Of a DNA stretch of 64,000 nt, positions 54,846 to 64,000 are shown piece by piece. Numbering within the stretch: the stretch's first letter is position 1; every line of letters begins with the position of its first letter. Origin of the DNA: Lithodes maja (Eukaryota; Arthropoda; Malacostraca; Decapoda; Lithodidae); contig JBAKBP010007609.1 of NCBI GenBank assembly GCA_037953745.1, positions 1 through 64,000 on the forward strand, written 5' to 3'. A model generated the notes under the pieces. That model was not told where the DNA came from and searched no databases. It worked only from the letters and a program-made list of their open reading frames with translations. The translations under genes and the position numbers were made by a program.

Positions 54846-56702
54846 TGTGACTCATGTCGAGTATGAGCATGCTGTATAGAACGCCCAGTCAGGCCCCACT
54901 CTCGCTAGGATCGTCAGGGCAGGAACTTTGGCTGTAGTCTGTGTAGAGTTTCCTAACTCAGTTTATGTGAACCGTTGTACTATAAGTATTATCATTATGT
55001 ATTTTGTTTTCTTCTAAGTCAACGAGTTCTATTTTATATCATTAGATATAAGTATTGTGTGTGGGACTTATATGTAATGATGAGAGGAGAGAGAGAGAGA
55101 TATTACGTAACGGGGATCAGTGAGTGCGCCACGCGGGCCGGTAGGCCTAATTCCCTCCTCCCTCCTCCCTTCCTCCCTTTCAGCGCGTGGGAAGTTCTTT
55201 GTCGATCCCAGATTGAGAGAGAATATGACGTCATGATTGCCAGTGGGCGGTCCTTAAGTAGTTTGAGATATGCCGCTAGAGGGCCGAGTATAAAAAGAGA
55301 GGTTCTTGCCACCATTTCTTCAGAACTCATCAGGCAAAGCGACTTCTCATATCCCTTGCAACTATCCATATTCTTCCGACTGATGTGAACTTTCTCTACT
55401 CTCTGAACAGCCTATCTTCTTCTCTTCTCGTCCCTGTTTAACCTCCATGACCCCTTTGGTGCAGATTTAGTCAGCCAAAGTATTATCGCTTGAGTTCTCA
55501 CGAGATAAGTGCCTGTTAGATAGCCTATTTTTGGAAGGGTTAACTAGAATAGGATTGATTGATGTTTGTTGCACTCGTATATGCATTTCCCTGTGTGCGA
55601 TTATTCATGTTCCTGTTTTCTGCTGGTTTAGGCAATGCTAGACTGGGATAGGGTTTCTGAGTTGTGATTTCCTATGAGTACTAGGTTGCGGTTGAACCAG
55701 TACAATTGCAACGGAGACGTGGAACGCCTAGGTGGTCTTTCTGACTGTGTACCGTGGGAGTTTAGCACTGTGTTGCGAGTGAGGGCTTTTGCCTGTGCCA
55801 CCCAACACTGTGCTATCTCATTTGCTTGACTTTGAGAGGATCGCCAGGAGAGAACCAGATACTAGTGATCTGGATCTCTCAAGAGAGCATCCCGTCAATT
55901 ACCGTAATTTGGCCGCACAGTCTTAAGGACCTCGCTAGGCTACGAGCCGCTTGCTCAGCCATTGTCTCTTAACCTTAGATATCCCAGCTAGACTTTGCTC
56001 GACCAGCAGATACAGTATAGTATTGAAGCTTCTCCTTATGTATATTATTGTTTAAGCACTATTGATTTCATGTGTGGCACGCTTAGCTACTTCAGAGATT
56101 AGTGGCCCACGAGCACAATCTTAGTAGGCTATTGCCAGTGCATTGTCGGAGTACTTCTTCTTAATGTTTGCCATATCCTATTGCTTATTCTTATAATTCT
56201 TCTTATGTCAATTTAAAGCCTTTAATTACCAGTGAGTTATTCATTAAATTGCTGTTCAAAATCCGATACTTACTTCTTATGAGTATTCGAGAAGCATCTA
56301 ACTTATCAGAAGATTCCTTGCTTGATGCTCGAGGACTATTGTTTAACGTAACGTAATAGTGCCGATCCGAAGTAGAGGGTGGAGGACTTCTTAAGTTCTT
56401 AGTTCAAGGGTGGATTACTTCGGCTTCGGCCAACACTATTCTCTAGTGTTGTAGTACTTTCTTCTTTGTTTGATTGTTGACCAGACTAGATAACTCCCGT
56501 CTTGTTATTAGTCTGTTGTGTGAAACGCTAGTACCGAGTTCTTGTATACCCCGTTATAGCAGATAGAACTCTGGAGGGTAGTGGCGTTTTTTGTTCGGCT
56601 GGCAGTACTCTGGGGTTGGGATCGTGTGTTTCCGTTGTGGCAGCGAGCCATACTCGAGTCCTGTGTAAGAGCCCTAGTGTACCCGAGTGCCCGGTCGTAA
56701 CA
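54846..56702 (+). repeat. 5' LTR
   Basis: It starts TGTGACTCATG and ends CCGGTCGTAACA. Its later ~1.2 kb differs from the 3' LTR by about 1%, the first ~600 bp by several percent plus indels. Confidence 0.9.
55289..55325 (+). promoter_or_regulatory. LTR core promoter: TATA box and Inr-like site
   Basis: TATAAAAAG at 55289-55297 is followed about 30 bases later by TCAGAAC, an arthropod Inr-like element. The 3' LTR keeps the TATA (61653-61660). Confidence 0.6.
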
Positions 56703-56704
56703 AA

Positions 56705-56716
56705 TGGCGACCTTGC
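56705..56716 (+). promoter_or_regulatory. primer-binding site, tRNA-Arg-like
   Basis: TGGCGACC starts two bases after the 5' LTR and complements a tRNA 3' end GGTCGCCA, such as an arthropod tRNA-Arg. The match weakens after eight bases. Confidence 0.5.
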
Positions 56717-56885
56717 TTAGGATTTTGTGAACAGTATAATTTTTTGCAGAGTTGTACAACATTTGTTTGTTCGTACTTTAGCGTACATATTGAAGAATAT
56801 TTTTTTTTGTAAGGCAATTAGGAGAGCATTTAAGAGACTCCAGTTAATTTAGTAATTAGTGCTTACATAAGGGAGTTTAACACTT

Positions 56886-59800
56886 TTGTCTCGAGAATTT
56901 TTTGTGAACTTCAGTATGTCGTGCCCTAGTACTGACGAGGAGCGAGAGATGCCATTTGAGGAGGTGCCGTTAGTAACTAGTGAGGAGGATGCTAGAGTTT
57001 TTGTGAGTAAGCGGTACCACGTGACGGAGGAGAGGCTGACTGGGGTGAATGTTTATGGCTTGCACCTGATAGCCAAGGTTTTGGGTCTATCCAATGTAGG
57101 AGGGATGTCCAAGGGGGAGCTGATTTCCTGGGTGTTGCGTGGGCGACATGGGGTTTCGGAGGAGAGGGCGTTTGGGGGGGTTCCTCCCCAGATCCCCTCT
57201 CACTCGACTCCCACAGTGCCGTCCACTCAGTTGCCGGAGGTTAGCACTCTCCCACAGAGGGATGAGAATTGGAAGATTGGAGTGCCCTCGGGCGGTGCGT
57301 ATGGTGGTTCCCCAGTTCTTGCCCCCCCTCCTTCAGTAGTGGCAGCTCCCTCTTCCTGCCTGTCTCCAGATATGATATTTAAACTTGAGCTTGCTAAAAT
57401 TGAGGCTAGGAGGCAGGAGAATGAGACTAGGAGGCATGAGATTGAGGTTGAGGCTAGGAAGCAGGAGAATGAGGCTAGGAAGCAGGAGAATGAGACTAGG
57501 AGGCATGAGATTGAGGCTGAGACTAGGAGGCACGAGGCTGAGCTTAGGTACGACTCAGAGAAATATTGTGCTCAAATAGATTTAGATAAGACTCGTGCAG
57601 AGTCGACAGGGACTCGGATGGGCCGTGAGGGCCAAGTAAGAGAACAGTCCTTGTCCCACTTAGTCAAGTTGGTGCCGGCATTTAGTGAAACTGAAGTCAC
57701 AGAATTTTTTAATCGTTTTGAGAAGAAGTGTAGGGAGCATAATTGGCCTGAAGAGAAGTGGGCAGCTCTGGTCTCCTCAAGACTTACGGGTAAGGGTCTG
57801 AAGGCTTATGATGCACTGCCTTTAGAGTCTTGCATTGACTACCCAGTATTGAAGAGAGCTGTCCTACGGGCATACGAGTTGCAACCAGAAACATATCGAT
57901 TGAAGTTTCGGGGTGTTACGAAGACTAGGGAGGCGACCTTTCTTGAACATGCCCGGGACTTAAAAGATGCACTTGCTAACTGGACACGTTCTGAGAAAGC
58001 TGAGACGGCTGAACAGTTGACTGAGCTGTTTCTGCTCGAGCAGTTTTATAAGTGTACTGGTGCAGATATGACTTTAACTATTAAAGAAAAGAACCCTAAA
58101 ACTCTACAGGAGGCAGCTGAGATGGCTGACCTCCGGCTATCACTAATTCGTGGGTGCGGGTCTGCCCAGCGTAGTGAGGCAGGTAACAAGGGGCGTGATG
58201 CCCCACCCCCCCGAGTTAGTGATATACATTATGCAAACAAGTACAAGAGCTATGATACCAAGACTGACCACAAGACTAGCACCGTCCCATTTAAGAAGGG
58301 GCCGGGCCCTTCCCAGTACCAAGGGAAGCCCAGAGGGGAGTTGGAGTGTTATCATTGTCATGAAAAGGGGCACTTTGCAAGAGTCTGTCCTAGCAAACCA
58401 CCTACAGCAGCTGTGTCTTTGGCCTGCAACATTGGTGTGTCTCCGAAGTTTTCTGAGTTTGCCCGGGGCAGTTCGTCAGAGGCTGAGGCACAGCCAATGC
58501 AGAAGCACCTGGGAGGCTCGAACCCTGCTCAGGATGTTTTTTGCGACCATAGAGGACGGGGTTGCGTGATGTGGGCGGGGCGCAAGCATGGAGTAGAGGT
58601 CTTGCGTGATACAGGTGCTTCCCAGACTCTGATGAATAACTTGACTGGCTACCCTATAAATGCGGCTCGGGTGGTAGTGGTGCAGGGTATTAATGCAACT
58701 CGGTCATACCCGCTGGTGCGGTTGGAGTTGGAGGTGGATGGTGTGGCACGTGAATTGGATGTCGGGATTGTGGAGAAACTGCCAGTGGAGGGCGTCGACC
58801 TTCTTCTCGGCAACGACTTTGCAATGCCCGCTTCTGAGGTTCTACCCTTAGTCGTTGCCGAGAGGACGGCCGACGTGAGTGGGGGAGAACAAGAGTGGGT
58901 CGAGCGGTGCCAGACACAACCCATGGCGTGTGCTGTCACCCGAGCTCGGGCAGCTAAAGTGTCACAGCCTAGTCCTCCGTCTTCAGACCAGCAGAGGAAC
59001 GATCAACAGGAGGAGGCTAAAGCTGGAGTTGGTTTTAAGAGTTTTGACTCGGCGGCTCTCCTGGGTGATTCAGTATTGGCACCTATGTTAGAGTCTGGAG
59101 AGGCCCCAGGACCTGTCACAGCTAGTGAGGAGGTAGGGCCGGAAGAGACTCCGGGGCAGCAACGTTGCACACGGAGAGAAAAAAGGGTTGCTCAGTTTGA
59201 TATTGGGGGAGGACTTGGGTTGCTTCGGAAGCATCTAGACAGGGTGGTTCCCTCAGATATTTGTAAACTGCAGTTGGAGGATCCGGAAGTTCAGAAGTGT
59301 GGTAATGGTGCTGTCGAGATCAAACACGAGGACGGGGAAGCATGTCATGTGAACCTGTTGGAGGAGTTTGTGAGGCAACCACCTGAGCAGCCTGCTGTCC
59401 CTGCGTTGGTCTGCCGCGGCCAAGGTGGAGAAGGAGAGGGGGGCAGTAGGGCACAGGTGGAGGAGAGTAGGGATTGTTATGTCTCGGCGGAGCCGTGGGC
59501 GGGGGACACGAGTCTGGTGGCTGTGGAAGCGCTAGAGCACCTGCCTGAGCAGCAGTGTGCAGCACTCCAGCACCAGCTCGGTTCATACCCCACTGGTCGT
59601 GCCGAGCCCCTGAGTCTCACAACTCGGGCGGTGCAAGATGTTCCACGGGCAGGTCACGTGAATGTTGAAAGACCGTTAGCCTCGTTGTTTCGGTGGTTTA
59701 AGGTGGGCGACGAGGCTTTGGCATGGTTGCCAGGTCAGGGTCGACCCATGGCTGCCAAGGGTGGTGGTCAAAAGGAGGACATTGAGCAGATTGGTAAGGT

Positions 59801-60740
59801 CGGCTGTGGTATCGCAGTGCCCGGTCGTCGCATAGCCTCCCAATGCTGCTCTAGTCTAATGCAACAGCCCTACCATAGACCGACTGTATCTGGCCATGTC
59901 GCTGAAAGCGGTGATGCTGCGCAGGCAGATGTCGTCACAAGGAATGCGGGGGTGCGCATGTACGGTATCGGCGGGGAAGCCTTAGCAATAATGAACTGTG
60001 GGAGTGACTGCACGGGTGGTACTGATTGTCCCTCTCATGACCTGGCTGTTCTAGGGACGAAGGTGGAGAAGGAGGGAGACTACAGGTTAGAAGCTGCGGT
60101 CTCGGCTGGGTTGTGGGAGGGCACTAGGCATGTTGTTTGTGGAGACAGTGCAAGGCAGTTATTTACTAGGCTATGGCAGTACTTTCGCATGTTTGTTGCT
60201 TCTCCAGGCCTGATGTACGGGGTAGAATCCGACATGCAGGCTGGAGATAGTGCAAGGCTCAGTTTAATTCCCTACCGTATAAATCCTGCTCGACAGCCTA
60301 TGGTGCAAGCAGAGCTGGATTACGTGTGGACGAAGGGTCTGAGGGATAAGGAATGTCGTGAGTGGTCGTTGCTTGTAACTTTGTCCGAGCGTGCTAAAGA
60401 GGTATGTGGTTTTGTTGTGGACGGGAGTACCTACCAGTGCAATGTTATGCCTGACGGACTTAAGAATGCACTAGCAACGTTTCAGAACCTGATGAATGAA
60501 AGTGAAAAGGACGATGATGCGCTGGGGCATTTCGAGGTCTATGTTCCAGCCTATGGTCCGGTCGTTGTAGTTTACCCAGATCATCACCCTCTCAAGATCT
60601 TGGACCAGTTTCACAATCGGAATATGAGGCTGACCAGATGGTCACTAAGGTTATTGGTATATAACCTGGACATACGCCATATTGCCGGTTGTGATAACGT
60701 GGTTGCAGATGGTCGTTCAAGGGTATATGATCCTGGGTAG
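56886..60740 (+). CDS. Gmr1-like Gag-protease-eroded Pol polyprotein
   Basis: The frame has 1284 codons. Residues about 45-85 resemble a SAP-like helix pair (GLHLIAKVLGLSNVGGMSKG). About 165-240 is a coiled coil of near-repeats (RRQENETRRHEIEVEARKQE). About 255-430 is a SCAN/gag-capsid-like region (FFNRFEKKCREHNWPEEKW; AADMADL-type end). A CCHC knuckle lies at 488-501 (CYHCHEKGHFARVC) and protease DTGA at 575-578 with LLLGNDF. An integrase tail follows at about 820 (CHVNLL) and a GPY-like FKVGDEALAWLPGQG at about 938. RT scraps lie at 1121-1200 (LSLIPYRINPARQPMVQAEL; NVMPDGLKNALATFQNLMN) and the RNase H end at about 1225-1280. The RT Asp blocks, YxDD and the integrase core are absent. Gag and protease may still work. 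Confidence 0.85.
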   Translation: MSREFFVNFSMSCPSTDEEREMPFEEVPLVTSEEDARVFVSKRYHVTEERLTGVNVYGLHLIAKVLGLSNVGGMSKGELISWVLRGRHGVSEERAFGGVPPQIPSHSTPTVPSTQLPEVSTLPQRDENWKIGVPSGGAYGGSPVLAPPPSVVAAPSSCLSPDMIFKLELAKIEARRQENETRRHEIEVEARKQENEARKQENETRRHEIEAETRRHEAELRYDSEKYCAQIDLDKTRAESTGTRMGREGQVREQSLSHLVKLVPAFSETEVTEFFNRFEKKCREHNWPEEKWAALVSSRLTGKGLKAYDALPLESCIDYPVLKRAVLRAYELQPETYRLKFRGVTKTREATFLEHARDLKDALANWTRSEKAETAEQLTELFLLEQFYKCTGADMTLTIKEKNPKTLQEAAEMADLRLSLIRGCGSAQRSEAGNKGRDAPPPRVSDIHYANKYKSYDTKTDHKTSTVPFKKGPGPSQYQGKPRGELECYHCHEKGHFARVCPSKPPTAAVSLACNIGVSPKFSEFARGSSSEAEAQPMQKHLGGSNPAQDVFCDHRGRGCVMWAGRKHGVEVLRDTGASQTLMNNLTGYPINAARVVVVQGINATRSYPLVRLELEVDGVARELDVGIVEKLPVEGVDLLLGNDFAMPASEVLPLVVAERTADVSGGEQEWVERCQTQPMACAVTRARAAKVSQPSPPSSDQQRNDQQEEAKAGVGFKSFDSAALLGDSVLAPMLESGEAPGPVTASEEVGPEETPGQQRCTRREKRVAQFDIGGGLGLLRKHLDRVVPSDICKLQLEDPEVQKCGNGAVEIKHEDGEACHVNLLEEFVRQPPEQPAVPALVCRGQGGEGEGGSRAQVEESRDCYVSAEPWAGDTSLVAVEALEHLPEQQCAALQHQLGSYPTGRAEPLSLTTRAVQDVPRAGHVNVERPLASLFRWFKVGDEALAWLPGQGRPMAAKGGGQKEDIEQIGKVGCGIAVPGRRIASQCCSSLMQQPYHRPTVSGHVAESGDAAQADVVTRNAGVRMYGIGGEALAIMNCGSDCTGGTDCPSHDLAVLGTKVEKEGDYRLEAAVSAGLWEGTRHVVCGDSARQLFTRLWQYFRMFVASPGLMYGVESDMQAGDSARLSLIPYRINPARQPMVQAELDYVWTKGLRDKECREWSLLVTLSERAKEVCGFVVDGSTYQCNVMPDGLKNALATFQNLMNESEKDDDALGHFEVYVPAYGPVVVVYPDHHPLKILDQFHNRNMRLTRWSLRLLVYNLDIRHIAGCDNVVADGRSRVYDPG

Positions 60741-61219
60741 ATTGACACACGGGTAGCCTCCTGCTTTAGTTTGAGTAGTATTTTGCGCTTGGTGCTTGTT
60801 GGCTCGCGGTTGTAGCCCAGCGTATTGGGTCGTAAAGCAGGATTGTTGAGCGTTTGGTATAGAAGAAAAAATAGGCTGCCCTTATAGTGCAGCCGGAAAA
60901 AACATATTAAAATATAAAAATCATAAAAAAACTCTTTCTTTTTTATATAGATAATTGTATAAGTTTGTCATAGCCTGTAGAGTTTGAGTAGTCCACGAAC
61001 TATCAAACGGCTGAGCTGCTGTAAGCTCGCTCTGGGAGCATGATATTATGTCTTTTGCTATTGTTAGGGAGGAGTTATGAAATGTGAATTTTTTTTTTAT
61101 AAGATGTGTTTTAGTAATAAACTCAGCGTTGTTTTAGTGCCATGCGGTCGCTGGGTGTGGGGGGTTTGATGAGGTTCTGCGTGTCAGATTTTAGCTCAGG
61201 GTTGAGCAAGTAAAATCTT
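60741..61219 (+). other. 3' non-coding region of the LTR element
   Basis: No open frame is supported and there is no integrase or envelope gene, which supports RNase H being the last pol domain. Confidence 0.7.
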
Positions 61220-61227
61220 GGGGGAGG
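61220..61227 (+). promoter_or_regulatory. polypurine tract
   Basis: GGGGGAGG lies directly before the 3' LTR start TGTGACGCATG and would prime plus-strand cDNA. Confidence 0.8.
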
Positions 61228-63068
61228 TGTGACGCATGCCGAGTATGAGCATGCTGTACAGAACGCTCAGTCAGACCCCACTCTCGCTAGGATCGTCAGG
61301 GCAGGAACTTTGGCTGTAGTCTGTGTAAAGTTTCCTAACTTAGTTTATGTGAGCCGTTGTACTATAAGTATTATAAATATGTATTTTGTTTTCTTCTAAG
61401 TCAACGAGTTCTATTTTATATCATTAGATATAAGTATTGTGTGTGGGACTTATATATAATGAGGAAGAGAGAGAGTTATGTAACGACGGCCCGTGAGCGC
61501 GCCACGAGGTAGGTAGGCCTCCCTCCCTCCTCCCTCCTCCCTCCTCAAGCGCGTGGGAATCCTTTGTCGATCCCAGATTGAGAGAGAATATTACGTAATG
61601 ATTGTCAGTGGGCGGTCCTTAGTAGTTTGCGATATGCCGCTAGAGGGCCGAGTATAAAAAGGAGAGGTCCTCGCCACAATTCTTTAGAACTCATAAGGCA
61701 GAGCGACTTCTCATATCCCTTGCAACTATATATATTCTTCCGACTGATGTGAACTTTCCCTACTCTCTGTACCGCCTACCTTCTTCTTTTCCCGAACCCT
61801 TTTTTAACCTCAATGACCCCTTTGGTGCAGATTTAGTCAGCCAAAGTATTATCGCTTGAGTTCTCACGAGATAAGTGCCTGTTAGATAGCCTATTTTTGG
61901 AAGGGTTAACTAGAATAGGATTGATTGATGTTTGTTGCACTCGTATATGCATTTCCCTGTGTGCGATTATTCATGTTCCTGTTTTCTGCTGGTTTAGGCA
62001 ATGCTAGACTGGGATAGGGTTTCTGAGTTGTGATTTCCTATGAGTAGTAGGTTGCGGTTGAACCAGTACAATTGCAACGGAGACGTGGAACGCCTAGGTG
62101 GTCTTTCTGACTGTGTACCGTGGGAGTTTAGCACTGTGTTGCGAGTGAGGGCTTTTGCCTCTGCCACCCAACACTGTGCTATCTCATTTGCTTGACTTTG
62201 AGAGGATCGCCAGGAGAGAACCAGATACTAGTGATCTGGATCTCTCAAGAGAGCATCCCGTCAATTAACGTAATTTGGCCGCACAGTCTTAAGGACCTCG
62301 CTAGGCTACGAGCCGCTTGCTCAGCCATTGTCTCTTAACCTTATGTATCCCAGCTAGACTTTGCTCGACCAGCAGATACAGCATAGTATTGAAGCTTCTC
62401 CTTATGTATATTATTGTTTATGCACTATTGATTTCATGTGTGGCACGCTTAGCTACTTCAGAGATTAGTGGCCCACGAGCACAATCTTAGTAGGCTATTG
62501 CCAGTGCATTGTCGGAGTACTTCTTTTTAATGTTTGCCATATCCTATTGCTTATTCTTATAATTCTTCTTATGTCAATTTAAAGCCTTTAATTACCAGTG
62601 AGTTATTCATTAAATTGCTGTTCAAAATCCGATACTTACTTCTTATGAGTATTCGAGAAGCATCTAACTTATCAGAAGATTCCTTGCTTGATGCTCGAGG
62701 ACTATTGTTTAACGTAACGTAATAGTGCCGATCCGAAGTAGAGGGTGGAGGACTTCTTAAGTTCTTAGTTCAAGGGTGGATTACTTCGGCTTCGGCCAAC
62801 ACTATTCTCTAGTGTTGTAGTACTTTCTTCTTTGTTTGATTGTTGACCAGACTAGATAACTCCCGTCTAGTTATTAGTCTGTTGTGTGAAACGCTAGTAC
62901 CGAGTTCTTGTATACCCCGTTATAGCAGATAGAACTCTGGAGTGTAGTGGCGTTTTTTGTTCGGCTGGCAGTACTCTGGGGTTGGGATAGTGTGTTTCCG
63001 TTGTGGCAGCGAGCCATACTCGAGTCCTGTGTAAGAGCCCTAGTGTACCCGAGTGCCCGGTCGTAACA
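61228..63068 (+). repeat. 3' LTR
   Basis: It starts TGTGACGCATGCC and ends CCGGTCGTAACA at 63068, followed without any spacer by the satellite. Confidence 0.9.
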
Positions 63069-64000
63069 GTATATAGAGTTAAGTGATATAGTTCCAAGCC
63101 TGTTAATTGCTGGAGACCCTTTGGAAACTGAGTACAATTGTCTAATAGTAACCACAATAAAGTTAAAAGGTCGTTGCCGGTACAGAAGGATGTGTGGCAG
63201 TATATAGAGTTAAGTGATATAGTTCCAAGCCTGTTAATTGCTGGAGACCCTTTGGAAACTGAGTACAATTGTCTAATAGTAACCACAATAAAGTTAAAAG
63301 GTCGTTGCCGGTACAGAAGGATGTGTGGCAGTATATAGAGTTAAGTGATATAGTTCCAAGCCTGTTAATTGCTGGAGACCCTTTGGAAACTGAGTACAAT
63401 TGTCTAATAGTAACCACAATAAAGTTAAAAGGTCGTTGCCGGTACAGAAGGATGTGTGGCAGTATATAGAGTTAAGTGATATAGTTCCAAGCCTGTTAAT
63501 TGCTGGAGACCCTTTGGAAACTGAGTACAATTGTCTAATAGTAACCACAATAAAGTTAAAAGGTCGTTGCCGGTACAGAAGGATGTGTGGCAGTATATAG
63601 AGTTAAGTGATATAGTTCCAAGCCTGTTAATTGCTGGAGACCCTTTGGAAACTGAGTACAATTGTCTAATAGTAACCACAATAAAGTTAAAAGGTCGTTG
63701 CCGGTACAGAAGGATGTGTGGCAGTATATAGAGTTAAGTGATATAGTTCCAAGCCTGTTAATTGCTGGAGACCCTTTGGAAACTGAGTACAATTGTCTAA
63801 TAGTAACCACAATAAAGTTAAAAGGTCGTTGCCGGTACAGAAGGATGTGTGGCAGTATATAGAGTTAAGTGATATAGTTCCAAGCCTGTTAATTGCTGGA
63901 GACCCTTTGGAAACTGAGTACAATTGTCTAATAGTAACCACAATAAAGTTAAAAGGTCGTTGCCGGTACAGAAGGATGTGTGGCAGTATATAGAGTTAAG
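63069..64000 (+). repeat. 131-bp tandem satellite array
   Basis: Units start at 63069, 63200, 63331, 63462, 63593, 63724, 63855 and 63986, each beginning GTATATAGAGTTAAGTGATA. The seven full units look identical by eye, indicating recent amplification or homogenisation. The array runs past the window end. Short frames in it are by-products of the repeat. Confidence 0.97.

Larger units (their letters stand above)
54846..63068 (+). mobile_element. Gmr1-like Ty3/gypsy LTR retrotransposon, pol-deleted
   Basis: It has two LTRs (1857 and 1841 bp, TGTGAC...GTAACA), a primer-binding site, one gag-pol frame and a polypurine tract. RNase H closes the polyprotein and an integrase tail lies upstream of RT, the reversed order described for Gmr1-type elements. 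Large parts of the catalytic domains are missing, so it must depend on an autonomous relative. No matching target duplication flanks it (CTAGG left, GTATA right). Confidence 0.85.

Noticed and set aside
56168..56356. Short frame in both LTRs (56168 and 62534)
   Set aside because: It is conserved only because LTR sequence is duplicated; no domain and an ordinary chance length.
57139..57579. Alternative frames in the Gmr1-like gag coiled-coil region
   Set aside because: By-products of the repeated RRHEIE/ARKQEN coding units.
63138..63993. Repeated 66- and 84-codon frames in the satellite
   Set aside because: Unit length 131 is not a multiple of three, so the frames arise from reading successive identical units; no start context or domain.
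63069..64000. CRISPR array
   Set aside because: Units are contiguous identical 131-mers without unique spacers, in a eukaryotic context.

Overview
The window is a repeat-dominated stretch of a eukaryotic genome with no prokaryotic features. Nearly every long open frame belongs to a transposable element. The LINEs with short ATTAGGTGAGTACA-type 3' tails, the DIRS elements with long leaders, the Gmr1-like LTR element and the TA- and TTAA-flanked DNA elements together suggest an arthropod, most likely a decapod crustacean. That assignment is inference from general knowledge, not a search. Only one short stretch (2095-2295) looks as if it could be a host exon.

Layout. 1-1937 is a decayed RTE-type LINE (minus). 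1941-2042 is a tRNA-like SINE head, followed by a candidate host terminal exon and 3' UTR. 2984-3550 is a broken LINE 3' end, and 3670-3815 is a diverged monomer of the satellite that ends the window. From 4233 to 27016 lies a pile of same-orientation (minus) DIRS-type tyrosine-recombinase retrotransposons: A 4233-11304, B 15567-18259, B' 18260-19973, C 19974-27016. They are interrupted by a complete CR1-like LINE (about 11305-15566), a 5'-truncated RTE-like LINE with a 15-bp target duplication (15947-17502) and a deleted Tigger-like DNA transposon (23297-24310). 27051-27256 is a palindrome of two tRNA-like units. 27481-29979 is a fold-back element holding a nearly identical second copy of the CR1-like LINE.

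30636-37910 is a nest of DNA elements. LINE 'G' carries TTAA-flanked MITE M0 (itself carrying M1) and TA-flanked element N1 (carrying M2). M3 sits in an AT-rich repeat. TA-flanked N2 contains N3, which contains M4. DIRS copy D (38595-53142) is the best preserved DIRS: a complete gag frame, an RT/RNase H frame with one frameshift and a LINE insertion, a tyrosine recombinase with all expected catalytic residues, and both terminal regions. A full CR1-like LINE (F) is inserted in its left terminal repeat. DIRS fragment E (53143-54845) follows.

54846-63068 is an LTR retrotransposon with 1.85-kb LTRs, a primer-binding site, a polypurine tract and one 1284-codon frame. Its domain order (protease, integrase tail, RT, RNase H at the C-terminus) is that of Gmr1-type Ty3/gypsy elements, but most of integrase, RT and RNase H has been lost without breaking the frame. 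From 63069 to the end is a homogeneous 131-bp tandem satellite abutting the 3' LTR.

The autonomous-looking elements (LINE copy 1, DIRS D) supply enzymes that probably mobilise the decayed or non-autonomous relatives around them. The insertion order can be read from the nesting. The most unusual points are the in-frame eroded Gmr1-like polyprotein, DIRS left ends that repeatedly abut the interior of other DIRS copies, a LINE lying exactly at the join of two different DIRS subfamilies, and the satellite/LTR junction with a lone ancient satellite monomer about 60 kb away.
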